Assembly (NCBI RefSeq): GCF_007748035.1
Contig: NZ_CP036278.1
Location: 4,960,001 to 5,024,000, forward strand
Reading direction: 5' to 3'
DNA length: 64,000 nt
Origin: Aeoliella mucimassa
Lineage (GTDB): Bacteria; Planctomycetota; Planctomycetia; Pirellulales; Lacipirellulaceae
Shown here: positions 1 to 11,099 of the stretch, one piece after another
Layout of the letters: each line of letters begins with the position of its first letter
How positions within the stretch are numbered: position 1 is the first letter of the stretch
Made by a program: the position numbers and the translations under genes
The notes under the pieces: model-generated
Databases searched by the model: none
The model's input: the letters and a program-made list of their open reading frames with translations, nothing else
Told to the model about the DNA's origin: nothing

Positions 1-264
1 GTGGCCAAAACCATCCAGCCGCTGCTGACCAAGACCGCCGATCATAACTTCACCGAGACGATGAAGTTCGTCGGCACTTTCTCGAAGACCGCCGAGAACA
101 ATCCGGCCGGCATGGTAAACCTGTCGCGCAAGCTCGAAGCGATCGACGAACCAACTCGCGTCAGCATGGGCGTGCTGTGCCATGAAACCGCCGCCCGCTA
201 CCAGGCAATTGCGGCCAAATCGCAAGAGAGCGCGGTTCGGGTTGCCAGCCAGTCGAGTCCCTAG
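1..264 (+). CDS. Hypothetical protein, probably the C-terminal part of a longer protein cut by the window edge
   Basis: An open frame runs from the first base to a TAG at 262-264, encoding about 87 residues. The first codon is GTG, but nothing upstream is visible, so the true start is probably outside the window. The sequence is helical and soluble in character, rich in Ala, Thr, Lys and Glu, with no signal peptide, membrane segment or cysteine cluster. I do not recognise a family. It converges on the NTPase gene that ends 15 bases downstream on the other strand. Confidence 0.5.
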   Translation: MAKTIQPLLTKTADHNFTETMKFVGTFSKTAENNPAGMVNLSRKLEAIDEPTRVSMGVLCHETAARYQAIAAKSQESAVRVASQSSP

Positions 265-279
265 GCAAGGCGATTCGAC

Positions 280-1785
280 TTAGCTTGCCGACAGCCCGCG
301 ATCGGTCGCCGCCTGCTCGCGGCTATACACGGCCAGGGTCGACTCGAACGTTTCCTTCGGAATCTGCCAGACCGGGTTGGCATCGGTGTGCGAGTTGCAA
401 TGCGCAACGATCACCCGATAGAGGAACTTGAAGAGGTTCCGCGGCACCCGCAGCGAACGAAACGCATCGATCAAACGCTGATCCGAGACCTCGTCGGCAA
501 ACATGGTCCGCAAGCTCGGCGTGGTCCCTTCGCTGGCGCAGGCGTCGAGCCGGGCGTTGGCCAGGTCGTAAAGCGCCTCGCCGGTCCAGTCGAGCGAAGG
601 AATCATGTTCTGTTTGTCGATGCGGGCGCGTTGGTGGAAGTCGCGTGACTCGCGATTCAGGTGCTCGACCAACTCGCTGGCCAACAGCAACTTCAGCCCC
701 ACGCCTGGCTGCTTGAGGAACTTGTTATCGAGCATCGACCAGACGAAGTCTCGCATCAGCTCCACCGAGCCATTCACCAGATGCGGTTCGTCGACACGGT
801 CGACCAGCACCGCGATGCCGGTGTACCCGAGCGACTGGAGCACGCCTTGGAACTTGGAGAGCAGCTCGTAACGATCGTCGGTTCGTCGCCGATTCGGGAG
901 CGGCTGACCATGGAGTTCGTGGTCGCTAACTTTCATAAAAAGCTGCCGTAGCGACGAAGTGTCGCGTTTCAGCACGCGAACCTGCTTGGCAACGCCGCGG
1001 GCTTGGAAGTGGCACCGCCAGAGTCGCACGAACCATGGAATCCAGCCACCGATGGCGAGGATGACTGCGAGCCATCCCCAGAACGCAGTAAGGTTCTCGT
1101 TGCGCCAGAGCCAGATCACCAGCGCAAGCATCAAGCCCGAGGAGACAACACCCGCCAGCGGCGCGAGCAGCGTCGACCAGGAATTGTGCCAGAGCTTCCG
1201 ACGCAACCGCGACGTGCGGGTGGAGAACGACTCGGCCAGCGAATCGTCGTAGCACGCAGCCAGTAGCAGCAAGTCGCGTTTCTGATGCTTGTCGAGTTTG
1301 TTGCGCAGATCGTTGGGAATGCGATTCGCCGAGGGATTGCCCTGCCCTTGTGCTTCGAGCGCCAGATCGACCAGGTTGGTCACCCCCTGCGAAAGGATGG
1401 CGTCCATGTGATCCCAGAGCTTCCACTCGTCGAGCACCTTGGCCGGGTCGCGCTGTTTGCGGGCGGGGAGTCGGTCGGCGAAGCGATCGAGAAACGGATT
1501 GAAGTCGTCGTATTCGATCACCCAAATTTTGCTGTCGGGATGCTCGCGATTGAACTCGGCCAGCTTGCCCATAATCTGCAACCGCATGGCGGTCTTGCCG
1601 GCCCCCTTCTCGCCGAACACGATCGAAGTGGCCGGGTCGGCCGGGTCGCCGAACACCTTATCCCACGCGGGGTGGTAAGTGCTCAGGCGGCAACGGTTTT
1701 TGAACACCGGATCGGTTTGCGCGTCCTCCTCCGCAAAGGGATTGGTGGAGACGCCATGGTGTTCTAGGAATTTTTCGGTACGCAT
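280..1785 (-). CDS. Membrane-anchored P-loop NTPase of unknown function
   Basis: A 501-residue protein with a Walker A motif GEKGAGKT at about residues 58-65 and a Walker B-like strand (GIAVLVDRVDE) in the second half. Two hydrophobic helices at about 205-227 and 232-256 split the ATPase region. I placed the start at the ATG at 1785, because the open frame upstream has no conserved-looking sequence and the body starts cleanly with MRTEKFLEHHG. The layout (P-loop, paired membrane helices inserted in the domain, then Walker B) recalls KAP-type or ORC/STAND-type membrane NTPases. That is inference from layout, not a family assignment. No partner gene lies on the same strand beside it. Confidence 0.75.
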   Translation of the reverse strand: MRTEKFLEHHGVSTNPFAEEDAQTDPVFKNRCRLSTYHPAWDKVFGDPADPATSIVFGEKGAGKTAMRLQIMGKLAEFNREHPDSKIWVIEYDDFNPFLDRFADRLPARKQRDPAKVLDEWKLWDHMDAILSQGVTNLVDLALEAQGQGNPSANRIPNDLRNKLDKHQKRDLLLLAACYDDSLAESFSTRTSRLRRKLWHNSWSTLLAPLAGVVSSGLMLALVIWLWRNENLTAFWGWLAVILAIGGWIPWFVRLWRCHFQARGVAKQVRVLKRDTSSLRQLFMKVSDHELHGQPLPNRRRTDDRYELLSKFQGVLQSLGYTGIAVLVDRVDEPHLVNGSVELMRDFVWSMLDNKFLKQPGVGLKLLLASELVEHLNRESRDFHQRARIDKQNMIPSLDWTGEALYDLANARLDACASEGTTPSLRTMFADEVSDQRLIDAFRSLRVPRNLFKFLYRVIVAHCNSHTDANPVWQIPKETFESTLAVYSREQAATDRGLSAS

Positions 1786-1933
1786 GGTGCGAAGCTCGGG
1801 ACAAACGTTGGGCGGCAGGGTGGCTCTATTTGGTGACGTTCTTGCGTACAATTATAGGTGACCCAACGGCGATACGCTGGTGGGGCATCGGTACGTTTTT
1901 TCGCAAATATCCGCACAGACGGCCTTTTTCACG

Positions 1934-2425
1934 ATGACATTGCCACTGAAAACCGATCCCAAGTACGGCTATTACCCCTGGTGGCCCGAAAACGGCAACG
2001 ACTGGGTTCACCCCGAAGATGTCGAACTGGCCCGCCGGGTGATTCCTAGTCCCCGCATCTGGCGCCGCGACGGCATGCAAGGCGAGTGCGTCGTACTGAC
2101 GTACGGCAAACTGACGCTTCGCGTCCACCGCACGCTCTGGCGCGAACTCGACTGGGAAGGCTACAACCTGGGCGACATGGTCGAGATTCGCACCCGCGGC
2201 ATGCAGAACGAACATCGCACCGGCATCATCCGCGAAATGCACTGGGACGATCACAGCGGTGTGATCCGCTACCAAGTGACTGAAGCGGATGAAACACTCG
2301 ATAACCCGGTAAACTACACAGCCGCTGACCTGAAGCACGTGGAGCCAACCGACACCAGATACGAAGTTCGAGTCGAACCGCCGGAGAGCGATAGCGGCGA
2401 ATACGAAGTAGATACCTCCGAATGA
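1934..2425 (+). CDS. Hypothetical protein, acidic C-terminus
   Basis: 163 residues from the ATG at 1934. A start further upstream at 1880 is open, but its added residues do not look like part of the protein. The N-terminal half is rich in Trp, Tyr and Pro (YGYYPWWPENGNDW), and the C-terminus is acidic. There is no signal peptide or membrane segment. The central part has alternating beta-strand-like stretches that could form a small barrel, which is a guess. No family is recognised. It runs divergently from the NTPase gene, with 148 bases between the two starts. Confidence 0.7.
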   Translation: MTLPLKTDPKYGYYPWWPENGNDWVHPEDVELARRVIPSPRIWRRDGMQGECVVLTYGKLTLRVHRTLWRELDWEGYNLGDMVEIRTRGMQNEHRTGIIREMHWDDHSGVIRYQVTEADETLDNPVNYTAADLKHVEPTDTRYEVRVEPPESDSGEYEVDTSE

Positions 2426-2475
2426 TTGGGATAAAATGGCAGACAGCTTTAGCCCCTCATTCATGGGACGCCAAA

Positions 2476-2733
2476 ATGGACCTTAGCAATCTTACGCAAG
2501 CCGATATTCTCAATGCCGCCTTGGCGTTACCCGAAGCGTCGCGTCGTGAACTGGCTGAAGAGATCATTCACAGCATTAAACCTTCGGATGTATGGAATCT
2601 CGAAGCTCCCAAATTGGGAGAAGCATTGCGGAAACGATCTGAAGCCATGAAATCGGGCGAAGATTTGGGAGTCGATGTGGATGCAATGATCCGCAACGCC
2701 CGCGCTCAAGTTGAAGCCGCCCGTCATCAGTAG
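2476..2733 (+). CDS. Addiction-module antitoxin, TIGR02574-like
   Basis: 85 residues from the ATG at 2476. The opening (DILNAALALPEASRRELAEEIIHSI) matches the helical pattern of the small putative addiction-module proteins of the TIGR02574 type: a hydrophobic helix, LPE, then a basic/acidic helix ending in a hydrophobic stretch. The C-terminal half is a charged amphipathic helix of the kind that wraps a RelE/ParE toxin. It lies 8 bases upstream of the ParE-like gene on the same strand, so the pair would be co-transcribed. Family recall supports the call; no search was possible. Confidence 0.75.
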   Translation: MDLSNLTQADILNAALALPEASRRELAEEIIHSIKPSDVWNLEAPKLGEALRKRSEAMKSGEDLGVDVDAMIRNARAQVEAARHQ

Positions 2734-2741
2734 GCGTCGCC

Positions 2742-3047
2742 ATGGACTTCCGAGTTTCGTCCAGGGTGAATGGCGAGTTCGCTGCAATCTTCGCGCACTA
2801 TCTCGACAAGTCCGTCGATGCAGCCGATCGATTCGTTGGCGAGTTCGAGCGAGCGATCTCAGAGATTCGCTCCTCGCCCAACAGGTATGCTCTGTATCTT
2901 CCGGAGCAGTTTGGCACTATTTATCGGCACTACTTGTTGCAACGTTATCCCTATAGTGTCATTTACGAGGTGACTGACACCGAGGTACTAATTCTTGCTG
3001 TTGCTCACTCCTCACGCGATGCAGGCTATTGGCTGAAAGAAGAGTAA
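2742..3047 (+). CDS. Type II toxin of the RelE/ParE superfamily
   Basis: 101 residues with the ParE fold pattern: an N-terminal strand, two long helices (EFAAIFAHYLDKS... DAADRFVGEFERAISEI), then RSSPNRYALY, a central YRHYLLQRYPYSVIYEV strand pair and a last strand ending in AVAHSSRDAGYW. The central R-x-x-L/F-x-x-x-P-Y-x-V-x-Y segment and the final H-x-x-R-x-x-x-Y/W are typical of ParE-type toxins, which act on gyrase or, in RelE relatives, on ribosome-bound mRNA. Which target applies here cannot be told. It follows its antitoxin with an 8-base gap. Confidence 0.82.
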   Translation: MDFRVSSRVNGEFAAIFAHYLDKSVDAADRFVGEFERAISEIRSSPNRYALYLPEQFGTIYRHYLLQRYPYSVIYEVTDTEVLILAVAHSSRDAGYWLKEE

Positions 3048-3114
3048 CGCCAAAGCACGCATCCCAAGAGCATGGATCGAATCGGCTAGCGGAAGGCGTA
3101 CGATGCGAGGCCAG

Positions 3115-4497
3115 TTAGTGCAGCGGGGCACCATCTTCGAGTCCGAGACGCTTCATCTTCTTGTAAAGCGTGGTTCGGTTGATGCCCAGAGTGTCGGCGG
3201 TTGCGTTGCGATTCCAGCCATTCGACTCGAGCACTTGCAGAATGATCTGCCGCTCGGGCCCTTCGAGGGCTTCTTTCAGCGTTTGGCCAATGGTGAAGCG
3301 GGCCGAGCTGTTCGTGTTGCCTCCGGTGCGTAGCTCCAGCGGCAGGTCGTTCACTTCGATCTGCGGCCCCTTGCCCAACAACACCGCCCGTTCGACGACA
3401 TTCTGTAGTTCGCGAACGTTGCCCGGCCAGGTATGGTTTTGCAGGCAGGTGATCGCATCGTCGCTGAAGCCAGCAACGTCGCGGCCGACGTCTTCGAGTG
3501 TTTCTTTCAGGAAACGTTCGGCCAGCAACGGTACGTCGCTCGCCCGTTCGCGAAGCGAAGGGAGTTCGATGTTGATCACATTGATGCGGTAGTACAGATC
3601 CTGGCGGAAGCTACCATCGGCGACGTTCTTCGCCAGGTCTTCGTTGGTTGCGAGGATCACGCGGACATCGACGTTGTAGGTCTTCGATCCGCCGACCGCT
3701 TCGAACGCCAGCTCTTGAAGTACCCGCAGCAGCTTGACCTGCATCGCAGGGCTGGCGGTGCCGATTTCGTCGAGGAAGATCGTACCGCCATCGGCTTGCA
3801 GAAACTTACCAGTCTTGTCGGTCGTGGCCCCGGTGAATGCACCAGCGACGTGACCAAACAGTTCGCTTTCCAGCAGATTCTCTGGCAGCGCACCGCAGGC
3901 AACTTCCACGAAGGGGCCCTTCGCGCGGCCGCTACGGCGGTGAATCGCCCGGGCGATCATGCTCTTACCAGTGCCACTCTCGCCAGTCACCAGTACGGTA
4001 GCGCGGGTATCCGCGACGCTCTCGATCATTTCGTACACACGCAGCATGCGGGGATCTTGTCCCACGATGTTGCCCATGCCGAAGTGCTTGTCGAGCTCGG
4101 CTTTGAGTTGGGTATTCTCGTCGAGCACCTTGCGTTGCGACAACGCCCGCTCGAGAGCCATCAACAGTTCTTCGTCGATCAATGGCTTGGTGAGAAAGTC
4201 GAACGCACCTGCACGAATGGCATCGACAGCCATGTCGCCGGTGCCGTAGCCGGTCATCATAAGCACCTGAGTGCTGGGCCAGCGTTGGATGGCTTGCTTC
4301 AGAAAATCGAATCCGTCGTCCTGTCCCAGCCGCACGTCGACCAGCGCCAAATCGTAGGTGGTTTGCTGGCAGGCCTTTACGGCATCGTCGCAACCGCGTG
4401 CATTATCGACTTCATACCCCTGGCTACAGAGCCAGTCGGTCATCGACTCGAGCACTTGGTAGTCGTCGTCAACGAGCAGTAACTTGGCGTTCGACAT
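3115..4497 (-). CDS. Sigma54-dependent response regulator, NtrC type
   Basis: 460 residues from the ATG at 4497. Domains are a receiver (about 1-120, acidic pocket D10-D12, phospho-acceptor D54 in LALVDVRLG), a sigma54 AAA+ activator domain (Walker A GESGTGKS near 171-178, sigma54-contact loop GAFTGA near 218-223, then the arginine-finger region) and a C-terminal Fis-type helix-turn-helix ending with TADTLGINRTTLYKKMKRLGL. It would activate sigma54 promoters after phosphorylation. No histidine kinase is adjacent, so it is an orphan here. Targets are unknown. Confidence 0.93.
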   Translation of the reverse strand: MSNAKLLLVDDDYQVLESMTDWLCSQGYEVDNARGCDDAVKACQQTTYDLALVDVRLGQDDGFDFLKQAIQRWPSTQVLMMTGYGTGDMAVDAIRAGAFDFLTKPLIDEELLMALERALSQRKVLDENTQLKAELDKHFGMGNIVGQDPRMLRVYEMIESVADTRATVLVTGESGTGKSMIARAIHRRSGRAKGPFVEVACGALPENLLESELFGHVAGAFTGATTDKTGKFLQADGGTIFLDEIGTASPAMQVKLLRVLQELAFEAVGGSKTYNVDVRVILATNEDLAKNVADGSFRQDLYYRINVINIELPSLRERASDVPLLAERFLKETLEDVGRDVAGFSDDAITCLQNHTWPGNVRELQNVVERAVLLGKGPQIEVNDLPLELRTGGNTNSSARFTIGQTLKEALEGPERQIILQVLESNGWNRNATADTLGINRTTLYKKMKRLGLEDGAPLH

Positions 4498-4854
4498 GGT
4501 GACAAGCGCTCTAGGCGCGACAATGATTAACGAAAACAACAACGGGGGCGACGCAAAAGCCGGTAGCCCGAGCCACAGAAATATCTAGGTTACGCGTTGC
4601 CAAGGGTCAACAAACCATGCCTATTTGAGGCACATTGGCAGGAATGATTCCTGGCTGCCACGCACCAGCCGGTGCAACCCGCACAGGCGGATTCACTGGT
4701 TGCGACCGGTGCATCGTATCCATTTAGTCCCTTGGACTGGCAACGGTTGCGGGTTCCGCCCTGCCGGGGCGGGTTCCCACTTCACGGGTAAAAGGTAGGA
4801 TAGAAAAGGTCGAACAACGAACCGACGCCCAGCGAAACAGAAAAAAGGAATCGA
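4498..4854. other. Intergenic region between divergent ntrC-type and pfk-type genes
   Basis: 357 bases holding both promoters. An interrupted palindrome lies at 4639-4653 (CAGGAA-TGA-TTCCTG) and a GC hairpin at 4755-4771 (CCGCCC-loop-GGGCGG). I found no convincing sigma54 or sigma70 pair, and no RNA gene. Confidence 0.4.
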
Positions 4855-5985
4855 ATGCCAACCGATACATGTATTGGGGTACTCACAAGCGGTGGTGACT
4901 GCCCAGGTTTGAATGCTGCTATCCGCGGCCTTGGTAAGGCGGCGCTCGATCACTACAACATGTCCGTCATTGGATTTCGCGATGGTTTTCGCGGATTGGT
5001 CCAGGACCGCACGCTTCGCATTACCAGCGATCAACTCTCGGGCATTCTGACCGACGGCGGCACCATCCTTGGTACCAGCCGCGACAAGCCCCATAAGATG
5101 CCGATTGGCGACCGTACCGAAGACATGACCGACGTGATCGTCGAGAACTATCACCGTCATGGGCTTGAAGCAGTCGTCTGCATCGGCGGTGGCGGAACCC
5201 AGAAGAATGCCATGCGGTTGGTGGAAGCGGGGCTCAACGTGGTGACGTTGCCCAAGACCATCGACAACGACATCGCCGAGACCGACGTCTCGTTCGGTTT
5301 CGATACTGCTCTGCAGATTGCCACTGAAGCAATCGACCGCCTGCATAGCACCGCGACGAGTCATCATCGGGTGATCGTGGTCGAACTCATGGGGCATCGC
5401 GCCGGGTGGTTGGCCCTGGGGGCTGGCATCGCAGGCGGGGCCGATGTGATTCTGATTCCAGAAATCCCCTACGATCCCAACCTCGTTACCAAAGCCATCA
5501 AACGACGCGCCCGTCGCGGCCATCGCTTCAGCATCGTCGCCGTGGCCGAGGGAGCGGTGACCATCGAGCAGCAACAGCAGATCGACACACTGCTGCAGGA
5601 AAAGAAGGACGCGCAGGAGAAAGACGAAAAGAAAGCCGCATCCGACGCCCTCAAGAAGTTTCATGAAGACCACGTCGACCACACGCTGCTGCTCACTGGC
5701 CAACTGGAGGAGAGCACCGGCATGGAATCGCGACTCACGATCCTTGGCCACCTGCAACGGGGTGGCACCCCTTCGGCTGCCGACCGGTTGCTCGCAACCA
5801 AGCTCGGCACCGCCTGTGCCCGACTGCTCGCCGATCGGAAATATGGCTACATGGTTGCCTCGCAGGGCGATTCCACCGCTGCGGTGCCACTCGAGAAGGT
5901 CGCTGGTAACAAGAAGCTGGTACCGACCGATCACCCGTGGGTCGAAGCGGCCCGCCGCGTCGGAACCTGCATGGGCGACGAGTAG
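4855..5985 (+). CDS. 6-phosphofructokinase family enzyme with an atypical nucleotide site
   Basis: 376 residues. It would phosphorylate fructose 6-phosphate using ATP or pyrophosphate in the cytoplasm. Visible family motifs are the N-terminal [20 protein letters not shown], the catalytic PKTIDNDI (D137, D139), the MGHRAGW substrate loop and LGHLQRGG. The phosphoryl-donor loop reads IGGGGTQ at 110-116, with G113 where classic ATP enzymes have the Mg-binding Asp (GGDGS). K134 precedes TIDND, a residue found in pyrophosphate enzymes and in some ATP enzymes. Donor specificity is therefore uncertain. A charged, Lys/Glu-rich stretch at about 245-265 looks like a surface insertion. Confidence 0.9.
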   Translation: MPTDTCIGVLTSGGDCPGLNAAIRGLGKAALDHYNMSVIGFRDGFRGLVQDRTLRITSDQLSGILTDGGTILGTSRDKPHKMPIGDRTEDMTDVIVENYHRHGLEAVVCIGGGGTQKNAMRLVEAGLNVVTLPKTIDNDIAETDVSFGFDTALQIATEAIDRLHSTATSHHRVIVVELMGHRAGWLALGAGIAGGADVILIPEIPYDPNLVTKAIKRRARRGHRFSIVAVAEGAVTIEQQQQIDTLLQEKKDAQEKDEKKAASDALKKFHEDHVDHTLLLTGQLEESTGMESRLTILGHLQRGGTPSAADRLLATKLGTACARLLADRKYGYMVASQGDSTAAVPLEKVAGNKKLVPTDHPWVEAARRVGTCMGDE

Positions 5986-6111
5986 GCTCGCGGCCTCCGT
6001 TGCTTCCAAACCGCTTTGGCTATAACGTAAATGGCACGATCGTCGTCGGCAAACTCGAAGCCGGCGATCGCAGCGTTGGCATTCACGTGGACCCTCGAGC
6101 GTCGTTTGAGC

Positions 6112-7311
6112 ATGATCTACCGTACTTTTGGCCGCACCGGTTTGCAGATGCCCGTATTCAGCTGCGGGGGTATGCGTTACCAGCAATCGTGGAGCGACAT
6201 GCCGCTCGCGGATGTCGAGAAAGAAAACCAGCGAAACCTCGAAGCCACGATCCGGCGGGCCCTGGAACTCGGCATCACGCATATCGAAACCGCTCGCGGC
6301 TACGGCTCGAGCGAGCGACAACTCGGGGTGATCTTGCCGACGCTGCCGCGGGAAGAGCTGATCGTGCAAACCAAAATTGCCCCCGAGGCCGATCCCGCGG
6401 TGTTCGAGAAGCACTTCGAAGAATCGTTGGACCGACTGAACCTTGACTACGTCGACCTGCTGGCCATTCATGGCATCAATAATCATGAGCTGCTCTGGCA
6501 GTCGGTCCGCCCGGGAGGATGCCTGAGTATCGCGCGACGCCTGCAATCCGCCGGCAAGGCTCGGCACATCGGGTTCTCGACCCATGCTGCGATGCCGACG
6601 ATTCTCGACGCGATTGGGCACCAGGGCGACGGTGGCTTCGACTACGTTAACCTGCATTGGTACTACATCAACCAAACCAACTGGCCGGCCATTGAGTTGG
6701 CCCACGAGCATGATCTGGGCGTATTTATCATTTCGCCCAACGACAAAGGGGGCATGCTGTATCGTCCGACCGATAAGCTCACCGAGCTGTGCGCCCCGCT
6801 CCACCCGATCGTGTTCAACACCCTGTTTTGCCTGGCCCGCCCCGAAGTGCACACGCTGAGCCTCGGTGCCGCGCGGCCTAGCGACTTCGATCTTCAAGTA
6901 TCGAGCTTGCCGATGATCGAGCAGGCCAGTAGCACGATCGCTCCGATCGTCGAGCGGCTCGACCAGGCAATGCAGCAGGCCGTCGGTGCCGACGTGGCCA
7001 CGCGGTTCGCCGAGGGTTTGCCCGATTGGGAAGAATCGCCCGGCTACATGAGCATGGCCATCATGCTCTGGCTTCGCAATCTGGCCAAAGCGTACGACAT
7101 GGTCGAATACGGGCAGATGCGTTACAACCTGCTCGGCAACGGAGGTCATTGGTTCGAGGGGCTGAATGCCAAGAATCTCGAATCTATCTCGGACGAACAG
7201 TTTAACAAAGCGGTAAAGGATTCCCCCTTTGCCCAGCATGTACGCGACTGGCTCGCCGAAACGCACAAACTTCTCGGCGGATCCGAACTTAAACGGCTCA
7301 GCCAAAGCTAG
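6112..7311 (+). CDS. Aldo/keto reductase family protein
   Basis: 399 residues, starting at the ATG at 6112 directly before IYRTFGRTGLQMP, the usual family opening. The fold is an NADPH-dependent TIM barrel. The expected Tyr (ARGYGSSE), Lys (VQTKI) and His (LLAIHG) of the catalytic tetrad are present, but the usual Asp of the DTAxxYG motif is Glu here (HIETARGYG). A C-terminal helical extension of about 100 residues follows the barrel. No four-cysteine ferredoxin-like tail is seen, unlike some long homologues. Substrate unknown. It is 126 bases downstream of the phosphofructokinase gene and may be co-transcribed with it. Confidence 0.88.
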   Translation: MIYRTFGRTGLQMPVFSCGGMRYQQSWSDMPLADVEKENQRNLEATIRRALELGITHIETARGYGSSERQLGVILPTLPREELIVQTKIAPEADPAVFEKHFEESLDRLNLDYVDLLAIHGINNHELLWQSVRPGGCLSIARRLQSAGKARHIGFSTHAAMPTILDAIGHQGDGGFDYVNLHWYYINQTNWPAIELAHEHDLGVFIISPNDKGGMLYRPTDKLTELCAPLHPIVFNTLFCLARPEVHTLSLGAARPSDFDLQVSSLPMIEQASSTIAPIVERLDQAMQQAVGADVATRFAEGLPDWEESPGYMSMAIMLWLRNLAKAYDMVEYGQMRYNLLGNGGHWFEGLNAKNLESISDEQFNKAVKDSPFAQHVRDWLAETHKLLGGSELKRLSQS

Positions 7312-7563
7312 CCAGCTAGCGTGCCCAGAACGCATATCTCGCATCGCTTCACCGCCGGGCGTTGGGGGTCCGCTGGCGATTGGTCCGCTGCAGCGCGACT
7401 TGACTCTTCTGGGGCTGCCAAGCTGGGGTTCGCTGCTTTCCGCAACGCATTGGCGACCAGCAAATCCGATTTGACATCCAGTGCGAGGTCCGCGACACTT
7501 ACTTATCCTTTTCGCGGTCCTTTTCGTTTCCCCAAGTAAATAGACAGGTAGGAGTCTGCGGCT

Positions 7564-9522
<1,959 letters not shown>

Positions 9523-9556
9523 CAGGGCCGATCCTCGCGAAAAACCAAATGGCACT

Positions 9557-9594
9557 AACCTGCCTGCTAGTGCTGCTAGCAGGCAGGTTTCTTT
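9557..9594 (+). terminator. Rho-independent terminator after acs
   Basis: A perfect 14-bp inverted repeat (9557-9570 with 9576-9589, arm AACCTGCCTGCTAG) with a 5-base loop is followed by TCTTT. It lies 35 bases after the acs stop. Confidence 0.85.
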
Positions 9595-9748
9595 ATGGGT
9601 GGTTGGTGGTTCTGTCATTCAACTTGACTCCAGTCGGGCGGGTTGCCATACTCCCGCACCTTATCGATGGCCCGCCGGTGCTGCGCCGGCAGGTTGGCTC
9701 TTATCTCCAGTGCATCAAAACAACGTGCGGAAACTCGGCTCCAATGCG

Positions 9749-10696
9749 ATGAGTTGGCTCCAACCAACGTGCTACGTAGCATGCGTGGTGGTCGCTGCTG
9801 TCGCGATGGCCACTCCGGCTGGCGCACAGAGCATGATCCTGCGGACCTCGGCCGAAAGCACCGCAACAACTCCGCCGACTCCAACACCGGCGCCTGAAAC
9901 CTACTCCCCTGCTCCGACGATGAGCGCAGCTCCGATGCTCGAACCAGTGTCTGGCGATTACCCGCCGGGTGCAGCCGGCGATGTCGCTCCCTCCGACTGG
10001 TGCGCCGACGAGTGGGGAGGCCCCATGGTCGAGCCCGCCTCGTCGGGTAGCCGCTGGAGCGACTGGCGCGAGCGGATGCGGTTTCGCCATTCCATGATGG
10101 ACGGGCGAGCCATCGGCAAAGGGCAACCGCTGCGAACCACGAGCTGGCTGAATCGCCCTTACGAGTTTGGCATCGACACCGGTGCTTTCCTGATGGCCAA
10201 CGACGTGAGCAGCAACAACACCAGCAACAACGATCTGATGGTCGCCGCCCACCTGGGATGGGACTGGGACCACTACTGGGGCGCCCAAGCCCGCATGACC
10301 TGGACCACGCCCGAGTTCGCCAGCAGTGTCGATTCGAACGACCAGAACACCAACACGCTGATGATGTACGACGTATCGCTGATGTATTACCCATGGGGTG
10401 ATTCGCGCGTGCGTCCTTATTATCGACTTGGGATGGGGCTGACCGATCTCGACTTCATCAACCCCAGCGGGGTTCGCGAAGACAACACGCTGTTCACCAT
10501 CCCCATGGGGCTGGGCATCAAGTACCAGACCGAGCGGTGGATGGCCATCCGCGCCGAAGCGATGGACAACATTGCCTGGGGACAGAACTCGGCCTCGAGC
10601 ATGCACAACTTCACGCTCACCATCGGCTTCGAATGGCGCTACGGCGGGCGTCCCTCCAGCGGATGGTCGAGCCCCGCCGCCCAGCGAACCTGGTAG
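9749..10696 (+). CDS. Secreted outer-membrane beta-barrel-like protein
   Basis: 315 residues from the ATG at 9749. A signal peptide ends with ATPAGA before QSMILR. A Pro/Thr/Ala-rich linker (about 35-65) leads to a region of alternating aromatic strands (WDWDHYWGAQARMTW, YDVSLMYYPWG, YYRLGMGLTDLDF) and ends with FTLTIGFEWRYGG before a short Ser/Pro tail. This resembles the OmpA/OmpW-like 8-strand barrel proteins common in planctomycetes. A role in the outer membrane is inferred from strand pattern only. The gene stands alone. Confidence 0.72.
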   Translation: MSWLQPTCYVACVVVAAVAMATPAGAQSMILRTSAESTATTPPTPTPAPETYSPAPTMSAAPMLEPVSGDYPPGAAGDVAPSDWCADEWGGPMVEPASSGSRWSDWRERMRFRHSMMDGRAIGKGQPLRTTSWLNRPYEFGIDTGAFLMANDVSSNNTSNNDLMVAAHLGWDWDHYWGAQARMTWTTPEFASSVDSNDQNTNTLMMYDVSLMYYPWGDSRVRPYYRLGMGLTDLDFINPSGVREDNTLFTIPMGLGIKYQTERWMAIRAEAMDNIAWGQNSASSMHNFTLTIGFEWRYGGRPSSGWSSPAAQRTW

Positions 10697-10876
10697 CTGC
10701 CTGGCGCTGCAGCGCCCTGTGCCGGTGTCACCGAAGCAAGTGGAGCACGAGTCGGCATCGACGGGCCTTCCTTGGTGCTCGCAACTTCTGCGGCTCTCCG
10801 CTCGGTCGAACTTCGCAGTTCCCCCCAGAGTGCCAATCTTCCCGCACCTGAGCCGGATAGATTCCCACCGCTCACG

Positions 10877-11099
10877 AATAGATTCCCAATTTTCCCACCG
10901 ATGGGAAAATTGAATCCCCGCCCACGCTACAAAACCAGTGGTTTTCGCGCCCGAATAGATTCCCATTTCCCAAAACGCATCGAGTGGGAATCTATTTTCC
11001 CGCTGGGAATCTATCGCAAGTCGTTAGTGGGTAATAAGTTGCATCAACACCTCCGCGATAGTTGCCCAAAATAGATTCCCACCCATGGGAAACTATTCT
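10877..11099. repeat. 223-bp palindromic intergenic repeat, copy A
   Basis: This copy is collinear with 49941-50163, with no net length difference. It contains three inverted repeats. P1 is 10887-10897 with 10902-10912, an 11-bp perfect stem with loop CCGA. P2 is 10954-10965 with 10985-10996, a 12-bp perfect stem, arm AATAGATTCCCA. P3 is 11070-11081 with 11086-11097, 12 bp with one mismatch and a 4-base loop. Extra copies of the core TAGATTCCCA lie at 10858-10867 and, inverted, at 11004-11014. The middle part, about 11000-11062, is poorly conserved between copies. It sits between convergent genes. Confidence 0.85.
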
